Assembly (NCBI GenBank): GCA_022578605.1
Contig: MU394113.1
Span: forward strand, 62,001-126,000
Direction: 5' to 3'
DNA: 64,000 nucleotides
From: Camillea tinctor
Lineage: Eukaryota > Ascomycota > Sordariomycetes > Xylariales > Xylariaceae
The translations under genes were made by a program, and so were the position numbers. The notes beneath the pieces are model-generated. The model did not search any database. It saw only the letters and a list, made by a program, of their open reading frames with translations, and had not been told where the DNA came from. Below, piece by piece: positions 59,927 to 64,000 of the stretch; positions within the stretch are counted from its first letter, which is position 1; every line of letters begins with the position of its first letter.

Positions 59927-60847
59927 TCACCACTTAGTTACTCCGCCATCTACCAAAATATCCGATCCGGTACAGTATCTAAAAAAGTTAAAGTAGTGAA
60001 TTAGTATTCAAATTTCATGCCGATTAACATCGGATAGGGTATTTAGGGACTCCCACCTGCTGGCATCACTAGCTAAGAAAACACAAGCTCCTTTTATATC
60101 ATCAGGCTCTGCAACTCGTCCATTCATGATTTCATCTTTCCAGCTTTCGAGCAGATGCGGGAACGGTGCTGTCATCTCTGTGCGGACGTAGCCGGGACTA
60201 ATCGAGTTCACCCGAATGCCGTACTTGTTAAGCTCAGCCGCAATAGGGGCAACCATAGCACGGACACCTCCTTTGGTACCACAATAGGCGGATGACCACT
60301 GCGAGCGAATAGCCATATGAGAGGCGATACTTGCAACCAAGATTATGCTCCCGCATTTAGTACCGTTACTAATCATGGCCTTAGCGGCGAGCTGCGCCGA
60401 GAAATAGACTCCTCTGGAGTTGACACCAGCCAGGCGGTCAAAGTCAGCCTCGGTAGTGTTAAGAAACTCTACGTGCTTATTCACGCCAGCGCAAGCGACG
60501 AAGATATCCAGCTTCCCGGTGAAATCCCGGGACACGTCCGCAAAGGCCTTTTCCAGACTGGTAAGAGAGGTTACATCGACAGTGTATGCACGAGCTTGGA
60601 TGCCGTGCTCTGCTGATAGCTGCTCAAAGGCTGGCTGTGGCGGGATAACGTCGAATATGGCCACGTCGGCGCCCGCTTCAGCGAGGCCCTGGGCAAAAGC
60701 GAGGCCGCAACCTCGGGCACCACCCGTGACGACGGCTACACGCCCCTTCAGAGAGAACTATCGACCATCATGAGTGGATTGAATTAGCTCCTTAGAGACA
60801 CCAAATTTCTACTATGCCATATTAAGGAGTAAGCTTACCTTTGACAT
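59927..60847 (-). CDS. Short-chain dehydrogenase/reductase (classical SDR)
   Basis: Minus strand; exons in reading order are 60847-60839 (only three codons, ATG TCA AAG), 60757-60057 and 59978-59927, giving 253 aa. The cofactor motif TGGARGCG (14-21) follows MSKFSLKGRVAVV. D39 at the end of the second strand favours NAD(H). ACAGVN stands in the NNAG position, the catalytic serine lies in LVASIASH, and Y161 and K165 lie in SAYCGTK. The end SRYCTGSDILVDGGVT is the usual SDR C-terminus and is only reached through the last intron. The tiny first exon is supported by its GTAAGC donor and the TAG acceptor at 60758-60760. Fungal relatives reduce sugars, polyols or keto intermediates. It converges with the 2OG oxygenase and is divergent from the deacetylase. 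Confidence 0.9.
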
Positions 60848-61450
60848 TATGAATACCTAGGTAGTGTTATTATTTGGCGGCTATGCTTTTCCCCTCGGTC
60901 TATTATCCGAGTCTAATACGACGTGGGAAATACCAAAGCTTTCAATGGGCAAATATCTACCTCCCAAATTGTAATTCCATATCTGATACCCCATTCCGAG
61001 TCTCTCACACTTGAAATACTAAGCTAGTGTAACTTCTAAGAACATCTGACCCCTCTACAAGAGCGTGGGAAGATTCGGGATCCATCAATACCCACAGCTT
61101 CTGAATACTTACACCGCAGCTACCCTTATCGTCCAATCAGAGGTGATCTCCATTCCCAAAGCAGCAAGAATGGGGGAAGAGTGGGGGATATCAACGGACC
61201 GTACAGGGACAGGGATCGAACTTTATCTAACATGCAGGCCCCGGGATGTGCTACAGCAAGAGTGGTGCAATAGAGGCGTTTCCCCCTCTCACATGAGAAT
61301 GCATGAAAATGGGCCCTCATCGCGGGGTTGATCTACAGCCATGCTACCCAAGATCAAGTCAGCGCGACGCGGTTAACATCAAGCAGGAAACTTCATTCAC
61401 GGGCGCGCTCACTTCGTTTACGCCATTCGCCAATCCAAATTGAAGTCACG
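60848..61450. other. Shared 5' region of the SDR and the NodB-type deacetylase
   Basis: About 600 bp between divergent start codons, so a bidirectional promoter is possible. TACCTAGGTAG lies at 60854-60864, immediately upstream of the SDR start. The plus-strand frame at 61065-61331 has no recognisable domain. Confidence 0.5.
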
Positions 61451-62791
61451 ATGGGCAAGAAAAAGGTTCTGGTTTGGTATGTATTCTTCTAGCCCCTCAT
61501 CGTTTACCACATGTTTCTTAGGATGATGGGATCCGACTGACAGATGTACTAAAAAAAAAATAGCTATGGCGTTGATATCGATGCCGTGGCTGGCTGGCTG
61601 GGATCATACGGCGGTGAGGACAGCACAAGCGACATCAGTAGAGGTATAATACATTGTTTTTTTGAATATTTTCTCTTCTCTTTGGTAGTCAGGGGCACAA
61701 TTGAATCCGATTGAATAACCCACTGACCATTCTATCGCAAAGGCATCTGGGCCGGCACCGTGGGCACCCGGCGGTTGCTGAAGCTGTTCGAAAAGTACAA
61801 CATCAAAGCGTCATGGTTCATCCCAGGACACTCCCTAGAGACATTCCCAGAAGAATGCGCCATGGTGCGCGACGCCGGCCACGAGATCGGGCTGCACGGC
61901 TACAGCCACGAGAACCCCGCGGACATGACCTTAGAGCAGCAACGCGACGTGCTCGACAAGACGTGGAAGATGCTGACCGAGTTCTGCGGCAAGCCGCCGC
62001 GGGGCAGCGTCGCGCCGTGGTGGGAGACTAGCCAGGAGGGCACCGAGCTGCTGCTCAGCTACGGCATCGAGTACGACCACTCCATGTCGCACCACGATTG
62101 CCAGGCCTACTGGCTACGCACCGGCGACTCGTGGACTAAGATCGACTACTCGAAGAAAGCGGAGGAGTGGATGAAGCCCCTGGTTAAGGGGAAGGAAACG
62201 GGCCTCGTGGAGATCCCGGGGTCTTGGTATATCGACGACCTGCCACCCATGATGTTTATTAAGAACTCTGCCAATTCCCACGGCTGGGTCAACCCTAGGT
62301 GAGCAAACATGTTTGCATATAATGGACTACAAAGTCTATCAATATTACTGGAGGTCGGCTAAGTGGTTTTTAGGGACGTGGAAGATATCTGGAAGGATCA
62401 CTTTGACTATTTCTACAGAGAATATGGTATGTCTAATCCACATCATCGCCATCACCAAGTTTACGTATGAGTACTGATCTAGAGAACCCGGCTTAGATGA
62501 GTTCATCTTCCCTATGACCATTCACCCGGACGTGTCGGGGAGACCGCATGTTATCCTAATGCATGAGCGGATTATTGAGCATATCAACAAGCATGAAGGA
62601 GTCGAATGGGTAACTATGGGCGAGGTGAGTAGAAAAAATAAAATCGTTCCGAGGATGGCGAAGATTGGCACTAACTTTGAATGCGACAGATGTCCGACTA
62701 CTTCAAGAGCAAGAACACTCCTGCGCCTGGCGCATTGATGCCAGCGACCCTGGAGGAAGTGATGAAAAAGTATGGAGGAGCTAAGAAATAG
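61451..62791 (+). CDS. Cytosolic polysaccharide-deacetylase-fold (NodB) hydrolase
   Basis: Six exons: 61451-61476, 61564-61643, 61743-62298, 62374-62426, 62497-62624 and 62690-62791, giving 314 aa. No signal peptide: it starts [20 protein letters not shown], with D13/D15 in the first NodB position. H87 and H91 of HGYSH are the metal histidines. [26 protein letters not shown] and [13 protein letters not shown] follow. Family knowledge: this intracellular branch resembles Helicobacter PgdA/HP0310 and cyclic-imide hydrolase or PuuE-type allantoinase proteins rather than cell-wall chitin deacetylases, so the substrate may be a small cyclic amide or imide. The gene is GC-rich at third positions in exon 3, unlike the AT-rich enzymes just to its left. 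An amidase gene follows, converging. Confidence 0.88.
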
Positions 62792-63019
62792 AAGATATTC
62801 GAGCCTTAATTATTATTAATATATTCTACAATTGCAGACTGAGAATATGTCATCTCCTATGGGTAAATGGATTATAACGTGGTGCATATGTCTGCTTGTA
62901 GTTACTTAAGTGCGACGTCTCTGTAGTCTAGCTATATAATGAAGTCGCCAATTGATTTCTGTCGCGCGCGGGTTCCACGGTAGCAATGGACGTAAAAAAT
63001 AAATTGGTAAATGTTCAGT
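62792..63019. other. Short convergent spacer
   Basis: 228 bp between the deacetylase and amidase stop codons. It is AT-rich and can only hold two short 3' UTRs. Confidence 0.55.
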
Positions 63020-64000
63020 CTAATTGTCACGTAGAAGTTCATCAAGAATCTTCCCAGCAGCTAAGACCTTTTCTTCTTCATGCTTGCGGCCAATAAGTTG
63101 CACACCCACGGGGAGGTTAAGTTTGGCCATATCCGTCTTGTTGTCAGCCCAAAGCTTCTGATTCCACTCATCCAACTCCCCTCTCGGAAGATAGTCCCAC
63201 GGCTCAGACACGTCTTCCATTTCTACCTTCCCCCCTGGTATCACTAGAGCAGGGTAGTCAACGAAGTTCCACACTTTCGTATATCCTACCCATCTACACC
63301 CGCCGTGAGGTACCGCTGTATGGGGCATAGGCGGCATAAGCACCACATCAACCGGCTGGCCAGTTTTGGGGGAGCGAATCGAGTTCCACTTGTCAAAGTA
63401 GGCCTGCTGCAGCTCCCATTTCTTCTTGTTAAGCTGCCAGTAAGCATAGACCGAGATTGGCTGTCCGCGGTTGATGAGGCGTTCCACGTGCGGGATAAAG
63501 GGCTCACCCCCATTGGTCACATCAGTCCGGATGTCTTCGCCACCGTCTGCCGTGTAGAAGAGATCCTGTTGAAGACGGCTTAGAAAGAATGTGACAAGAG
63601 TCAGACGTGTTTGTAGCTATATATTCTTACCATTACCTGAATACACTCCGGGTGGAGCTGCGCATTCCATTCGACAATGTGATGGCCGGCTGCTCGGAGT
63701 GCCTCGACGGCGGCCCGTAGGACACGCGTGATAGGCGGATGTGGCCTAACCACTTCATCGTCAAGCAGCACACCGACGGTAAGTGGCTTCGCAAAAGTCG
63801 ACTTATACATGTCGTCTCTCCACGGTATCGGAATACATCGTGCGTCGAAATCCCAAGGTTGCTTTCCGATGATAGATTCCATAGCCAGCTGGATCATGTC
63901 CAAACTGCGAGCTAACGGTCCGACTGCCGACGGAACATGTTCCTGGCCTTCGGTAGACACAGGAACACCGCGATATGGTAGACGCGCGCTCTTTTCACCC
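63020..64000 (-). CDS. Amidase (amidase-signature family), C-terminal part, cut by the window edge
   Basis: Minus strand; exons 64000-63631 (continuing beyond the window) and 63565-63020. The first visible residues read EKSARLPYRGVPVSTEGQ, then HVPSAVGPLARSLDMI, the region just after the amidase-signature catalytic loop. The C-terminus includes DLFYTADGGEDI, PVDVVLMPPMPHTAVPHG, YPALVIPGGKV and LPVGVQLIGRKHEEEKVLAAGKIL, typical of fungal acetamidase/GatA-like enzymes. The Ser-Ser-Lys catalytic centre is outside the window. The donor could be GTAATG or the GTAAGA six bases later; both keep phase, and I prefer GTAAGA, which retains VM. Family role: hydrolysis of amides to carboxylate and ammonia. 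Together with the neighbouring NodB hydrolase it could open and degrade a nitrogen-containing compound. Confidence 0.9.

Noticed and set aside
1..64000. CRISPR array, rRNA, telomere repeats or intact transposon
   Set aside because: No regularly spaced direct repeats, rRNA-like sequence, TTAGGG arrays, or transposase or reverse-transcriptase motifs were seen.

Overview
The window is nuclear DNA from a filamentous ascomycete, most likely a Sordariomycete (possibly Xylariales). The evidence is short spliceosomal introns (about 48-140 nt, GT...AG with CTAAC-like branch points), typical mould families (AIM24, monocarboxylate-type MFS, CE5 esterase, Zn2Cys6 regulator, CYP52-type P450, PaxM-like monooxygenase) and a nuclear tRNA-Gln. 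The class assignment is inference. Exon joins were worked out by hand from splice motifs, reading phase and family conservation.

Left half (1-32.5 kb), mostly conserved housekeeping genes separated by long low-complexity spacers: a Sec7-PH Arf exchange factor; a small candidate membrane protein; a divergent phosphatidylinositol-phosphate-kinase-fold protein; a secreted BBE-type FAD oxidase; tRNA-Gln(CTG); the mitochondrial protein AIM24; an MFS monocarboxylate-type transporter; a secreted CE5 cutinase/acetylxylan esterase; a Kid-like chromokinesin; and a conserved-looking protein with a C2H2-like zinc-binding motif, whose first exon lies beyond a 487-nt pyrimidine-rich intron. A 4.9-kb stretch without a recognisable gene follows.

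Right half (32.5-64 kb), accessory in character and dense in enzymes: L-arabinitol/polyol dehydrogenase; secreted ascorbate-oxidase-type multicopper oxidase; PaxM-like FAD monooxygenase; Zn2Cys6 regulator; MAK32-like PfkB protein; CYP52-like P450; a Cys/His repeat protein; an unrecognised protein with a C-terminal membrane anchor; a dienelactone hydrolase with a predicted signal peptide; a 2OG-Fe(II) oxygenase; a short-chain dehydrogenase; a cytosolic NodB-type deacetylase; and an amidase cut by the window edge. No polyketide synthase, NRPS, terpene cyclase or prenyltransferase is visible, so this is either a flank of a biosynthetic cluster whose core lies outside or a catabolic island.

The most unusual item is the small ORF at 52963-53373 (minus). 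It encodes four consecutive 14-residue repeats built on a D-H-W-C-x-C core that are diverged at the DNA level but hold the Cys/His/Asp positions. No CRISPR array, intact transposon, rRNA or telomeric repeat was seen.
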